Source: Thraustochytrium sp. TN22 (lineage: Eukaryota > Sar > Bigyra > Thraustochytrida > Thraustochytriidae). Taken from it: DNA of 64,000 bases. This document shows positions 37,574 to 48,050 of the stretch, in pieces; positions within the stretch are counted from its first letter, which is position 1; every line of letters begins with the position of its first letter. Both the position numbers and the translations under genes were made by a program. Where the stretch lies: contig JABLUY010000029.1 of assembly GCA_013306675.1 (NCBI GenBank), positions 124,001 through 188,000 on the forward strand. The letters run 5' to 3'. The notes under the pieces were generated by a model, which searched no databases, had not been told where the DNA came from, and saw only the letters and a program-made list of their open reading frames with translations.

Positions 37574-38402
37574 TCTAGCGAGAGAGAGAACTAACCCACG
37601 CCAGTAGATGAGCGAGAGAACGTCCGCGTCCACAGATCGCGTCTGCGCGTGCCGGTTGTTCGGCTTTTGGTGGCGAGCTGAGAGCCTGCCGGCGGCCCCG
37701 GGGGGAGGGGAGCGACCTATCACTAGGCTAACAGCCGTGCGCTCCCAGCGATTTGCCCGCCCCTCGGAGGCGCACGCCTGACGATGTATGAGCTCCGCGG
37801 TTGACGCAGGCCCCGTGAGAGGTCTGCGCCCGCAGCGGGACATTTGGTCAGAAGCAGCCTAGACGCTTCACGTCCCGAGGCTGCCTGCGATTCGTGGTCG
37901 CGACGCACCGGACATGATGAGCGGTCGTTGCCGGGATCATTTGCGAGTGGCCCGCTCGCCGCCTCACCGCCCGGGCCAAACCTCAGGCTCGGGCGTGCGC
38001 CCACTTTCCTGATCATTTGGTCGCCCTCCTTCTCGTCCGCTTGCTCTTTTTTTTTTTTCCCACATGTTGCGCGCAACTGGCGGATTGTCCGACTCCGCCC
38101 GAGTTCGCCTCGCCATGTCGTGTGCGACCGCGCGGGTCATATCGTGCGTACCGTAGGGCGGGAAGACTCTCATGGTGGTGCTGGAGGGCGGGCCAGAGAG
38201 CTGCTTCTGCGCCGACGGGCGTCGCATGATGAAAGGAAAATGTAAATGCCGCCGCCGCGCCCCCGCGCTCCCCCCCTCCGCAACCCAACCACGCCCAGAA
38301 AGTTGAAACCTGCAGGCTGCGGACCCGCTCGCCGGCGCTCGAGAGCCATATGAAGGCCTTCCAATGGCGACCTACTGCAACACAACCTAATGGTATGGTT
38401 AG

Positions 38403-39080
38403 TCAGAGCGCCTTGCGCTCGTCGGCGTCGATGGAGCTCATGATCTGCATCATCGGATGCCTTTCGAGCTGGTGCACCTGCTCGAGTGCCTTGGCAGTGG
38501 CGTAGCGCAGCTCCTGAAAGCCGGCTGCGCCCATGCGCACCTCCTGCGAGGAGCCGTCGCTCAGGACCGCACGCAGGACGACCGTGCCGTCGTCCTCCAG
38601 CTCGCAGCGCGTGTGGCGAACCCGTAGGTGACCGGGCCGGGTCTGCAGCGCGCGCTGCTCGTGGTCATCGCGCATCTCGTGCACGTGCTCCGCGAAGCGC
38701 GCCGCCGCAGCGGCCGGCAGCCCGAGCGCCTTGAGGTCGGCCTGGACCTGCTCGCGCGGGACGCGTCTGCGCAGCGCCTCTCTCGCCAGCAAGAACACGG
38801 CGGTCTGCAGCGGGCGCGAGGCTTCAGAAGCCTCCGCCAGCTCCGCCCCTTGCTCGCCGTGGCCGTGCGCCAGGCGCTGCAGCGCCGGCTCGAGCACGCC
38901 GTCGAGGCGGTCCTCGTCCAGCCTCGCGAGCTGCGGCAGGGCTGCCGCGATGGCCGGGGCCATGTCGCCGGCGCGCCCGGCGCGCCCTGCGAAGGTCCGC
39001 GGCGCCGCGCCGGCCTCCGCGCGGCGCCCTGCGTCGCGCAGGTACGCGCCCGGGTCGCCGCCCAGGCTGCGCGCGCTCAT
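38403..39080 (-). CDS. COMM-domain protein
   Basis: The ATG at 39080 (MSARSLGGDPGAYL) gives 225 residues, the usual size for a COMMD protein. An in-frame extension to 39320 is Ser/Arg-rich and unlikely. The N-terminal part (about 40-135) is helical. The C-terminal COMM domain (about 150-215) has the expected strand pattern and the hallmark helix GFQELRYATAKALEQVHQLE. COMMD proteins form the Commander/CCC complex that recycles membrane proteins from endosomes. Which of the ten classes this represents cannot be told by eye. It fits a general membrane-traffic theme with the RabGAP that starts 628 bp away on the other strand. Confidence 0.85.
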   Translation of the reverse strand: MSARSLGGDPGAYLRDAGRRAEAGAAPRTFAGRAGRAGDMAPAIAAALPQLARLDEDRLDGVLEPALQRLAHGHGEQGAELAEASEASRPLQTAVFLLAREALRRRVPREQVQADLKALGLPAAAAARFAEHVHEMRDDHEQRALQTRPGHLRVRHTRCELEDDGTVVLRAVLSDGSSQEVRMGAAGFQELRYATAKALEQVHQLERHPMMQIMSSIDADERKAL

Positions 39081-39707
39081 GATGTTTTCCTCCAACGCAG
39101 TTTTGCCGTCGGCGATGAGCCAACTTGACCGAGACGGTGACGAGCGGCAGAGTGAACTTTTTAGATCCCAAGCAGGCTTCGTCTGCAGCGAGCTGCGCGA
39201 CCTCGATGAAGACTCTTTGAGGGCCGGCACGGCGGTGCCGAGACACGACTCGGAGGAGAGATCGTCGCCAGTCGCGTTCTTGTTCAAGCCAGCAGCGACG
39301 TGCAGCCTCTTGCAAGCCACAGCGGTGCGCGGATTCCAAGGGGAGGAAGCGAGAATGGTCGGGGAGCGAGAATGGCCGGCTCGACAACAACAGCTTGAAG
39401 GCCGCTCGCCCGCTCGCCGCTCGCCAGCTCGCCCGCTCGCCCGCTGACGGACTCGAAGTCCATGACCTGGACCTCTGCGCGCAAAATGGCGCGCAGAACC
39501 CTTATCATAGCCTGCGTGTGCGCGGCGGCCAGCGGCGGCGGCGGCGGCGGCGGGTGAGCGGCGGCGGCGGCGGCGGCGCGGCAGCGGCGGCGTGGCGGCG
39601 ACGGCGCGCGCGGCCGGCTCGGGCCGGCGGCTCGCCGCCTCCCAGCTAGCTAGCTAGAGGTCAGCGGGTCGGGCGGCGGCGGCGGCGGCGGGCGCGGAGC
39701 CAGCAGC
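39081..39707. promoter_or_regulatory. Divergent spacer between COMMD and RabGAP genes
   Basis: Presumed promoters for both genes lie here. It holds GCTCGCC repeats (about 39405-39445), a GGC triplet-rich tract (about 39525-39600) and a (TAGC)n run (39643-39658) about 50 bp before the RabGAP ATG. No core motif is obvious. Confidence 0.4.
39643..39658. repeat. (TAGC)n tetranucleotide run
   Basis: A short self-complementary CTAG run lies just upstream of the RabGAP gene. Confidence 0.85.
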
Positions 39708-41963
39708 ATGGAAGGCAGCGGCGCGGTCGGCGGCACGAACGCGGGCGGCGGGGAGGAGGAGGCGGAGGCGCTGGTGCGGCTGGTGCTGCAGGGCGAGGCG
39801 CGGCTAGGGGCCAAAGTGAAGTCGTTCCTGCACCCGGACGCGAGCGAGGATGCGACGGAGTCCTTCATCGTGCTGGTGATGCAGGTCCACGAGGGCGGGC
39901 TGGCAGCGGAGCGCGGCCTGCGTGCACATGACCAGCTGCTGCTGCTGGGCGGCACGCCTGTGGAGGCGTGCAGGGACTACCGCAAGGTGCTGCAACGACT
40001 GCGCGAGGAGCGGCCGCTGGAGCTCACGTTTGCGCGCAAGCCCATCGACCCCGACCAGCTGCGCAGGCTCCGGTCCACCTCGGACGCGCCGCCTGCGGTA
40101 AACCCCTCAGAGTACGTGATTGTGAACGCCAAGTCGCGGCACGAGCAGATGCTGGAGCGGCATGTGGACGCCTTGCAGTCCAACAGCATAGACCAGGTGC
40201 GCGACGTGGCCTTTGACGGCCTCGCGGAGCACTTCCGGCCCGTGTTCTGGCGCATTTTGCTCGGGTTCCTGCCGCCGGACATGTCTCAGTGGCCCGAGGT
40301 ACTGCATCGCCAGCGCGAGCTGTATAAGGAGTACAAGCGCGAGTTCCGGCGTCTTGGCCGCGAGCGGCAGTCCTCTTCGCAGCCCGAGGCGCCGGCAACG
40401 TCGACGCGGCCGTCGCGGCTCAAGGGCCAGGGCTGGTGGGAGCAGGGCGACGAGCCGCCGCCGGGCCAGACGCAAGCGCAGCAGCAAGCAGCGGCGCAGC
40501 AGCCGCGGGCGCCGAGCGCTTTCTCCGGGCGGCTGTCCACGTATTCGGAGCAGACGGCGCGCACGCTTTTGGAGGAGGACCTGAACGAGGAGGACGCCGA
40601 GGAGGACGCCGAGGAGGACGCCGAGGAGCAGCAAGCTGGCGAGACGCAGGGAGTCGCGCTGGCGGAAACGCGCAGGCCGGCGTCGAGCACGGGGACTGAC
40701 CCGGCGGGGCGCGCGCGGCCCACGGATGAGGCGAAAGAAGGCAGGACTCCATCGCAGTCGCTTGGCGAGGATCTCGGTGGCGCGGGCAGCGGGGCCGGCG
40801 CCGAGGGCGCCCGGTCCGCGTGGGGGGGCGAGGAGTCGGAGCCCAAGGCGGAGGAAGACGCGGAGCCGCGCCCGTGGGGACGGTCGATTGGCGGCGTGTC
40901 AGAGGACGACAGCCCATTGAGCGGGTACAGCCAGGTGAGCGACGATGAGCACCCGCTGGCCGACACGGCGCGGTCAAGGCATGCGAGTGAGGACGAGCAT
41001 CCGTTGGCGGGCGCGGCGCGGACGACTGCGGCGGCGTCTCGCGCGTCGCTCATCTCGGAGCCGGACAACGAGGAGGAGGAGGACCTTCGCGAGACCATCT
41101 GGAAGGACGTGCAGCGCACGCATCCGGGCTTCCACTTCTTTGCGGAGGCGCGGTGCGAGGTGATGGAGCGCGTACTGTACATTTACGCCAAGCTCAACCC
41201 TGCCATCAAGTACGTGCAGGGCATGAACGAGGTGGTGGCGCCCATCCTCTTCACGTTCGGCTCGCAGGTGTACTCAGAGGAGGCCGCGGAGCAGTTGACG
41301 CAGCGCGGCATCGACTTGAAGCAGTTCGCCTTTGACGAGAACTACGAGGCGGACACCTTCTTCTGCTTCAACACGCTCATGGGCGAACTGCGCGACCTGT
41401 ACATGCAGGGCATGGACGTGGACACGGACGGCATTCGCGGGCGCAGCGAGCGCCTCATGCAGCGGCTGGACCAGGTGGACCCGGCCGTGGCGGCTCACCT
41501 GCGGCGTCTGGAGATGAACCCGCAGTTCTTTGCACTGCGTTGGATCACCACGCTGCTCTCGCGCGAGCTGCCGCTCCCGGACACGGTGCGCCTCTGGGAC
41601 AGCCTCTTCGCGGACGAACACCGCTTCAACTTTCTAATCGACTGCTGCTGCGCCATGATCTACCTGCAGCGTGGCGCCATTCTGCGCAGCGACTTCGCGA
41701 GCGCCCTGCAGATCTTGCAAAAGTACCCCATCACGGAGGTGAGCGAGATCTTCTCCGTGGCCGTTGACATTCAGGAGGGCCGGCAGCTGCCCACGGAGGC
41801 TCCGCTCTCCTCGGGCGGCCCGGGCATCTCCGTTGCAGCAGCCATGGCGGCCGCCGTGCCCTCCGTGTCGAATCTCTCTGCCGGGTGGACCTCGCTGCGT
41901 CGCTCTCTGCGCTTCTCAGGCTTTAGCGATCCTGCCGAGCCGCGTGCACCCAGCCAACGTTGA
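39708..41963 (+). CDS. PDZ-TBC RabGAP, TBC1D13-like
   Basis: This 751-residue protein has an N-terminal PDZ-like domain (about 18-110) and a TBC Rab-GAP domain (about 160-710). Both catalytic fingers are present: the arginine in WKDVQRT (R470) and the glutamine in YVQGMNE (Q504). It should therefore stimulate GTP hydrolysis by a Rab. Sequences such as KLNPAIKYVQGMNE, EADTFFCFNTLMGELRD and LPDTVRLWDSLFAD match the TBC1D13 branch. Human TBC1D13 has about 400 residues and no PDZ domain. The rest of the extra length is an acidic, low-complexity insert of about 220 residues (about 235-455) inside the TBC domain, containing three DxxPL motifs (DDSPLSG, DEHPLAD, DEHPLAG). Confidence 0.92.
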   Translation: MEGSGAVGGTNAGGGEEEAEALVRLVLQGEARLGAKVKSFLHPDASEDATESFIVLVMQVHEGGLAAERGLRAHDQLLLLGGTPVEACRDYRKVLQRLREERPLELTFARKPIDPDQLRRLRSTSDAPPAVNPSEYVIVNAKSRHEQMLERHVDALQSNSIDQVRDVAFDGLAEHFRPVFWRILLGFLPPDMSQWPEVLHRQRELYKEYKREFRRLGRERQSSSQPEAPATSTRPSRLKGQGWWEQGDEPPPGQTQAQQQAAAQQPRAPSAFSGRLSTYSEQTARTLLEEDLNEEDAEEDAEEDAEEQQAGETQGVALAETRRPASSTGTDPAGRARPTDEAKEGRTPSQSLGEDLGGAGSGAGAEGARSAWGGEESEPKAEEDAEPRPWGRSIGGVSEDDSPLSGYSQVSDDEHPLADTARSRHASEDEHPLAGAARTTAAASRASLISEPDNEEEEDLRETIWKDVQRTHPGFHFFAEARCEVMERVLYIYAKLNPAIKYVQGMNEVVAPILFTFGSQVYSEEAAEQLTQRGIDLKQFAFDENYEADTFFCFNTLMGELRDLYMQGMDVDTDGIRGRSERLMQRLDQVDPAVAAHLRRLEMNPQFFALRWITTLLSRELPLPDTVRLWDSLFADEHRFNFLIDCCCAMIYLQRGAILRSDFASALQILQKYPITEVSEIFSVAVDIQEGRQLPTEAPLSSGGPGISVAAAMAAAVPSVSNLSAGWTSLRRSLRFSGFSDPAEPRAPSQR

Positions 41964-44806
41964 CTTGTCGTCGGCGTCTGTGAATGCAACTGCGCAGCTA
42001 CATGTGAAAATCTCCTGCGAGACCGAGCAGCGCGCGTCACGAGGCGGTGCGCCGTCTCGTCGCGCGCAAATGCGGCGCCAGTCAGCCTGAGACAGAGGGC
42101 GCGCGCTTGCTCGTACTCCATCCTCGCGTGGCTTAACCAAGGTCGACTTTACCGCTAAAACCGTGGCGAGACAACGGCTTACAGTGCACTGACATGTGAA
42201 GAATCCGCCAAAACCTTAGCCTGGCTGCTGACGGTCTGTCACGGTGACGGAGCTGCCAGCATCTGCACTTTGCACCTGCGCACGTGTCTTGATGGCACCG
42301 CGTCTGTTGGCCTATTGTTGCCAACTTGTTGGTGGCGGTGGGATTCGCGCGCTGCGGCTGCGGCAGCCAAACTAGAGCCTAAGTAGAATGTCGGGTTAGC
42401 AGAAGCTGCAGAATGATGATCATCGAGCCGGCGGGTGACCGCGCCGGGCTCTCTCTCTCTCTCTCTCTTGACAAGCGAAAGAAAAAGGAGGCTCCCATGC
42501 CGACCTGTGACCGTGCGTCCGGGCGATAAGGAACTTAGTGTGACCGCAGGCTCTGAGTTGTCGCACCTCGCATTGCTCAGCAGTGCCAGGCTGCCAGCAC
42601 TGCGTCGCGGCTGCAACTGCAAAAAGTCCAGCGGTGGGACGAATGTGCAGTTGCGCGCTTCCGCGCAGCCGGCATAGCGTTACGTACTACGATGCTAGCA
42701 CCTGCAACTGCACGGCACTGCACGAGTGAGGGACGAGGTCCCCGAGAACTACTAGTAGTCAGCGCCTCGCGGACGACTCGGACCCCGCTGCCTGCAAGGT
42801 TCCTCACGGCACCCAAGAAGCTTCTCTGCTAGGCTAACCTCCTACCGAGCGATTCTCTCTTGTCGTGTCGTGTCGTGTCGTGTCAACACTGTCAAGCGAC
42901 GCGCGCCGTTGCAGTGCGTGCAACTGCGGAAGCCCTCGGCCCATCGGCGCGTCATCGGCCGGCCGCCGCTGCGAGCCGCCGCCTCGGCCGCGCCTCCGCT
43001 CCACTGGGCCTGCGCGCCTCGCGCCGCCGTGCGTCCCGCGCCGCCGCCGCCGCCCGCGACGGCAACCACGGCGCGCCGCTGCCGCGCGCAGCCCGCGTCA
43101 AGAACCCTGCCGGCCCGCCTCGGGCTGCCTCTCGCCCAGCTGCGCGACTGCAGTCCGGGACGGCGCGCGCCGGTCCCGCGCGCAGTGGCCGCGCCCTGCT
43201 GGCTGGTCCGAAGTCGGAAGTCGCACGGTGCTGACTGCTGACAAGAGCAGTTGCCAACTTGTTGCCAACTTGAACAGCAGGCTCTGACTTTTTTCAAGTT
43301 CAGGCTGGCGCGGCTTGGCAAGTAAGTAGTCACGTACGAAGAGAGCGCGGCCTGGCCCGGCGCGGACTTGGAGAGCACCGAGAGCGGCCTGAACCTGGCG
43401 CCGCGCCGCGCCGCGCCGCGCCGCGAAGCGAGAACCCGTCCGAATCCGTCGCGCCGCGTCGCGCCGGTGAGCGAGGAACTCGTCGTCACCGCCGCCGCCG
43501 CCGCCGGGCCTCCTTGAACAAAGTCCAAGTCCATCATCGTGGCCTTGTCGGGGTCTGCGCGCGCCGCCACCAGCACTGCACGGCGCGCGTTGCGGCGTCG
43601 CGGCGTCTCAGCGTCGCGGCGTCGCCCGCGGCCGGCGCGCGCAGCCTTTTCGGCCAGCCCGCCCCGACGCCGCCTCAGGCCGCCTGGCTCTTCGCCAGCT
43701 TCGCCCCGGCCCTCGCGCCGACCGGCTGCCGTCGCCGGGGCCTGCGCGCCGCTCGCGCCGCGCGCCTCGGCTTCGCGCCGCTTCGCGGGCTCAGCGGCCT
43801 CCGGCCTCCTCGCGTTGCCGCCTTGCCGTCTCGCCGCCCGCCCTCCGACGCCGTGGGCTCATTCTTTCTCTGTTTGCCTGCCTGCCTGCCGCTATGTCTC
43901 CACAGAAGCCCAACTTCAAAACGGCGCACGGCGCAAGCCAGCCAGCCAGCCTGCGCTGCGGCTCGTCCGCCAGCCAGCGGCCAGCCAGCGAGCCAGGCCA
44001 GGCCGGGCCGGCCAGCCCAGCCGGCCAGCAGCCCAGCCGGCCAGGCGCCGCGCCGCGCGCGCGCCAGGCCGCCGCGACTTTTGAAGGCGCGGCGGCGCGT
44101 CGCCCGCTGCCAGGAGAGAGAGAGAGGGAGAGAGAGGCGAGCGCGCGCGTACAGGCGGTCGGAGTCCCCCGTCGTGGCACAAGTAATCGCGCGCGCCGAC
44201 TTCCGCCGCCCGACGGCACGGGCAGGCTGAGGGATCCCAACAACCGCGGGACTCGGCTCGCCTCGGACCTCGGAGGCCGGCGCCGCGCTCGCAGCTCGCC
44301 CGCCCGCCGCCGGGAGCCCGCCGCCGCACGGCGCCGGCCGGCGTCGAGCCAGGCCGCGCCGCGGGCGGCCAGCGGGCGCCGGCCGAGGGAAAGCGGCGTC
44401 CGCCCCCGGTGCTGCTCCTCCTCCCGCTCCTGCTCCTGGTGCGACAGCAGCTCCTTGACAGTGAGGTCAGGCAACCAGGCGAGGCGAGGGAGAGGTAACT
44501 TAGCTCGAGCAGGGAAGCCCCAAACCTCGAACCGACCGCGCCCGACGACGATCGATCGGTCGATCGTCGAGCGGGCGGCCGGCCGCGGCCTCGCGAGCTG
44601 CGCGCGCAGCCGCGCGCCCGCGCGCAGCACGCCGAGCCTCGGCAGCGCGCCGGCGCAGCAGCGGGAGCGGCGACCTGGCCTGGTGCGCGCTCGCGGCGCC
44701 CTCTAGCTAGCTACTAGCCTGGCCGGTCGGCCATCTCTCTGCGTCTCCTCGTCCCGGTTTCACGCGCCGCGCGGCGCCGCGCCAGAGCGTGAAGCCGCGA
44801 GAGGCC
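41964..44806. other. 2.8-kb GC-rich spacer
   Basis: No gene is supported. It contains CT dinucleotides (about 42447-42470), a TGTCG run (about 42858-42885), CGCGC-rich tracts (43000-43150 and 43400-43450), GCCA/CCAG repeats (about 43935-44060) and a (TAGC)n run (44702-44716) just before the next gene. Frames of up to 280 codons on both strands are Arg/Ala/Pro-rich and mutually overlapping. Confidence 0.55.
44702..44716. repeat. (TAGC)n tetranucleotide run
   Basis: A short CTAG run lies about 90 bp before the ATG at 44807. Confidence 0.8.
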
Positions 44807-45694
44807 ATGGGCCGCGCGGAGGTGATCGCGACGGCGGGCGCGCGCGAGGCGCGCGCCATGGGGCTCAAGCGCGCGCGCTACGTGCCGGTGGCGGCGGCCA
44901 AGGCGAGGTCCGGCTGCAGCAGCGGCAGCGGCAGCGGCGGCGGCGTCTTGTCGCCGTCCATGATTCCGCGCTGGCGCGCCCACGACGCGCCCCGAGAGAT
45001 GGCGTGGAGGGAGGGCGAGACGGAGGCCAGCTTCAAGGCGCGCAAGACGCGGTCCGAGTCCGCCGGGGTGCCGCTGGCGCCGGCGCCGGCGCCCGCCGCG
45101 AGCTCGCCGGCGCCGCTCGAACCCGTGCCGCAGCAGCGCAGCCCGGTGTCGGCCGACACCGACCCGCGCGCTGCCAGGCTGCGCGCGGAGCGCAGGAAGC
45201 TGCGCGCCGCGCTGCGCCTGGCCGACGTGCAGCTGCGCGAGCTTGCAGCCGCGCACTGCTGCGCCGTGTGCCAGGTGCCGATTGGCGACATCCAGGCGCG
45301 CTGCGCCGCACAGTCCTGCATGCGCACCAAGCGCGACTTCTTGCACATTAAGCTGCGCAAGCTCGAGCGCTCGCTCGCCGCGCGCGAGGGCTCGCCCGTC
45401 TCGCCACGCAAGACTGTGCGCTATGTGTCCATGGGGCGCGTCGGCGGCGCCTCCAAGGAAGCGCCTGTACACAAGAAGGAGGCGGCGTCGGCATCGCACC
45501 ACGCCGACGACGAAAGCCCCAACGGGCCCAACGTCCGCCTTGGCTACGTGAACTACTTTCGCAGCCTCCGCACGGAGGGAATGACCAACAAGCGCTGCCC
45601 TGTCTGCGCCAAGCACCTCAGTGACATGCCGACCTTTCTCTCCACGCTCGACCGCTTCTCCTTCCTCGCCTTTCAGCGCTTCTTCGACGAGTGA
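44807..45694 (+). CDS. Unknown protein with paired-cysteine (zinc-like) motifs
   Basis: The ATG at 44807 is in a GCCATGG context and gives 295 residues. The first 120 residues are low complexity (Ala, Gly, Ser, Pro) with WRAHDAPREMAWREGE. A helix (about 122-148) leads to CCAVCQVPIGDIQARC with a further Cys (about 151-172), then a Ser/Lys/His-rich linker. A second pair CPVCAKHLSDMP (about 265-276) is followed by FLSTLDRFSFLAFQRFF at the end. The two CxxC pairs far apart could form one zinc site or two. The NVRLGYVNYFRSLRTEGM segment (about 243-260) also looks conserved. I do not know the family. A zinc-binding structural or regulatory protein is the inference. Confidence 0.7.
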   Translation: MGRAEVIATAGAREARAMGLKRARYVPVAAAKARSGCSSGSGSGGGVLSPSMIPRWRAHDAPREMAWREGETEASFKARKTRSESAGVPLAPAPAPAASSPAPLEPVPQQRSPVSADTDPRAARLRAERRKLRAALRLADVQLRELAAAHCCAVCQVPIGDIQARCAAQSCMRTKRDFLHIKLRKLERSLAAREGSPVSPRKTVRYVSMGRVGGASKEAPVHKKEAASASHHADDESPNGPNVRLGYVNYFRSLRTEGMTNKRCPVCAKHLSDMPTFLSTLDRFSFLAFQRFFDE

Positions 45695-45846
45695 TCGTCC
45701 AGATCAGCGCCCGGCACGTGAATAACATCGCCTCAGGCGCCTGCCTAGCTGGCTAGCGCCCGGCGATGACCTCCCTCTCTGTCTCTCTCTCTGTCTGTCT
45801 GTCCCCTAACCCCTTAGCTTAGTCAAGGCTCGCGCCGCGAGCGACC

Positions 45847-45862
45847 AGCTAGCTAGCTAGAG
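45847..45862. repeat. (TAGC)n tetranucleotide run
   Basis: A short self-complementary CTAG run in the 3' flank of the preceding gene. Confidence 0.8.
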
Positions 45863-47086
45863 CTCTCCATCATTCATTATCTCCTGATCTCTGACCTCGA
45901 GTCCTCCTCCCTGCTCCCTCGTGCATGATGGAATCCACCAACTTCGCCAGCAGCCTCCGCGAACCCGAAGGCACCAGTGCCGCACCACCACCTACGCGCG
46001 GCCTCCGCGAACCCGAAGGCACCATGCGGGCGGTCCTACCTCGCTGCAGGCAGCCAGCGGCTGGCTGCTTCCTGCGCCCGTCGCCGCGCGCACACAACAT
46101 GACCAGCCAGCCATCACCATCATGATTGCAAGGCAAGCAAGTCAGGCGGCGCCATCGCGGCGCCTCGCACGTGCGCGCAAACGCGCCGCGCGCCCGGCCG
46201 CGCTGGCCACCCGTTGCCACGCCGCGCCGCGCTGGCCGCCCTTGCTGCGCTGCGCGCGCCGCAAGGGCGCCATCTTGCCGCTGCGGCACTTCCTTGCGCC
46301 GCGCCGCCCGCCTGCTGACAGCGGTGCCAGTGGGACGCGCCGTGGGGTGTCCCTGCGCGCACCCTCTGGTCCGCAGTGTGGTGTGATGGTGACAACTTGA
46401 AGTGTCACAGACACGGCTTGAGCCTGACTCTCTCTCTCTCTCTCTGTCTCTCCCTCCTGTTCACCCCATTTCTCTCTTCGACCCCTTGGCCCCCTGAGTG
46501 TCGACCCTTCTTCTCTTCCCGCTTCACGGCCTAGAAGATGAAACGTTCCACGACGAGGAAGGACGCGTTGTTCTTTGACGTGAAGCCTGACCACCAAGAA
46601 CAAACTCTTCATCGCAAACCTAGAACCAAGCGCATCACCATCTCCATGCAAGAGTGATGCAGCTCCGGCACGGTCTCGGACACTTGCGAGGCCACTTCAG
46701 CGTGAAGCAGGTCATGTGCTGGGGATGCTTTCCTTGTATGGTCATGTTGCTGACTTCGCGCTTGATTCCTCCGTGCAATGCGGGGTACGTGCAATCGCGT
46801 GCATCACGTCAGCATGACGAATGTGCTCGGCCAAGAAGGCCCTCTTGCTAGAGAAGGTGGATGAATGGGAAGGCGATATCAACCAAGAGGGCGTTGCTGC
46901 GGCTGCAACTGAGGCTGAGGCTGAGGCTAGAATGGAGCCAAGGAGCAAGACCAATGTCTAGTCAAGGACAACGTCGAAGACAAGGTCAAGGTATAGTCTG
47001 CATCAATTTTGAGACCGCAGACGGCAGCGCGCAGCGCGCAGGAAACAGGTACAAGGAAACGTGGCGGCTGTGAGACGGTCTTCGCA

Positions 47087-47600
47087 ATGGCCTTGAGCGA
47101 TGCGAAGCGGTTTGAGGCTGCAATGCCGCATCTTCGAGACGACCGGTACGTCCGCTGGATTGAGGCAAGCGAGCTGGCTGGTGTGCTGCCAAGCCTGTCC
47201 GCGCTCGACGTGCGCGACCCGCGCCAAATGGGTCAATGGGGCGAGAGCCTCGTTAACAAGTACCTGCGCCCCGCGCATATCCGGACTGCAAGGTGACCTG
47301 GGTGACCAGGTGCAGGGGTCCAAGGCAAACTACGACCTGACGGTGACGGAACGAAAGACGAACTCGCTGCGTACAACGCGTTTTGTTGAGGTGAAGACGA
47401 CACGATTTGGCAACAAGAACGTCCTTGAGGTCTTGCTGAACGAGTGGGAGTTCATCACGGGGCGCGGAGCGGGTACGCTTAATTTCGAGATCTTTCGCGT
47501 CTTCAACGCCGGTAATCCCGGGGCGGTGCGCATCGCCGTTGTCGAGGACCTGCTGCGGCTTCTTCGCGAACAGAAGGTGCACCTTTGTCTTGCAATCTGA
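47087..47600 (+). pseudogene. Frame-broken DUF3883 (sacsin/NOV C-terminal) domain
   Basis: From an ATG at 47087 the sequence reads as the lead-in and first helix of a DUF3883 domain (RQMGQWGESLVNKYL), after VRWIEASELAGVLPSLSALD. A second frame then carries NYDLTV, FVEVKTTR, a helix with LLNEWEFITG, EIFRVFNAGNPG and a final VHLCLAI. These are the conserved blocks of this PD-(D/E)xK-like domain, found at the C-terminus of sacsin-like/NOV proteins. Between about 47265 and 47310 the similarity passes through the third frame, so at least two frame changes separate the blocks. The large upstream ATPase part of such proteins is not present. It is a decayed end of a host gene, or a gene damaged by sequencing error. 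Confidence 0.6.
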
Positions 47601-48050
47601 CGGTGAGTCTTGCGTTTCCAACGACTGAAAAGAAGAAGGTTTGCCTGGTGTTGATCTGTGAGGCTCAGCCAGTTGGCCTGATCCGATGAGATGGTCAGCC
47701 ACTGGCAGCGCCTGTGGTGGCAGTGGCACTGCCAGTGGCGGTGCAGTCAGCGCAGAGTAGCCTGACTGTGAGAGCTCTGCATTGGCATGGAGGCGTGATG
47801 TGGATGATGGTGTCTCGAGGTGCGCGTCGCACGGCCGCTCGTGGCCGCCGCCGCTTGCCGCAGCGTTGGGAAAACTCGACAGTCCTGATGTTCTTTCTCC
47901 TTAGATTTCTTTTCTTTGGCCTCTGAAGGGCGTCTCGAAGAGCGTCTTGGAGGCGTCTCTATCTATCTCTCTTCTCAAGTGTGTCTTCCTCTTCTGATCA
48001 AGACAAGATCCTCACGTTCTCTGACTCACAACAGTTTCTCGTCTCCATTA

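Larger units (their letters stand above)
36243..38402. other. 2.2-kb spacer between two leftward genes
   Basis: It includes a GCAC microsatellite (about 36385-36412), a (TAGC)n run (37553-37573) and a T tract near 38048-38060. A minus-strand protein-like frame at 37152-37439 is listed separately. The frame upstream of the exchanger ATG stays open to 37070 but is Arg/Ser/Ala-rich and not supported as coding. Confidence 0.5.
45695..48050. other. 2.4-kb spacer holding a DUF3883 relic
   Basis: It contains CT/GTCT and (TAGC)n runs (about 45770-45862), a duplicated CTCCGCGAACCCGAAGGCAC (at about 45955 and 46003), a CT run (about 46428-46452) and a DUF3883 relic (47087-47600), listed separately. 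Around 46500-46950 some short protein-like frames occur, for example one ending at 46948 on the plus strand with ALLLEKVDEWEGDINQEG. They could be further remains of the same or another gene. Confidence 0.5.

Noticed and set aside
43514-44706. Frames of 238-279 codons in the RabGAP-44807 spacer
   Set aside because: Same GC-rich low-complexity character, with CCAG repeats translated as Gln/Pro/Ala. No conserved motif.
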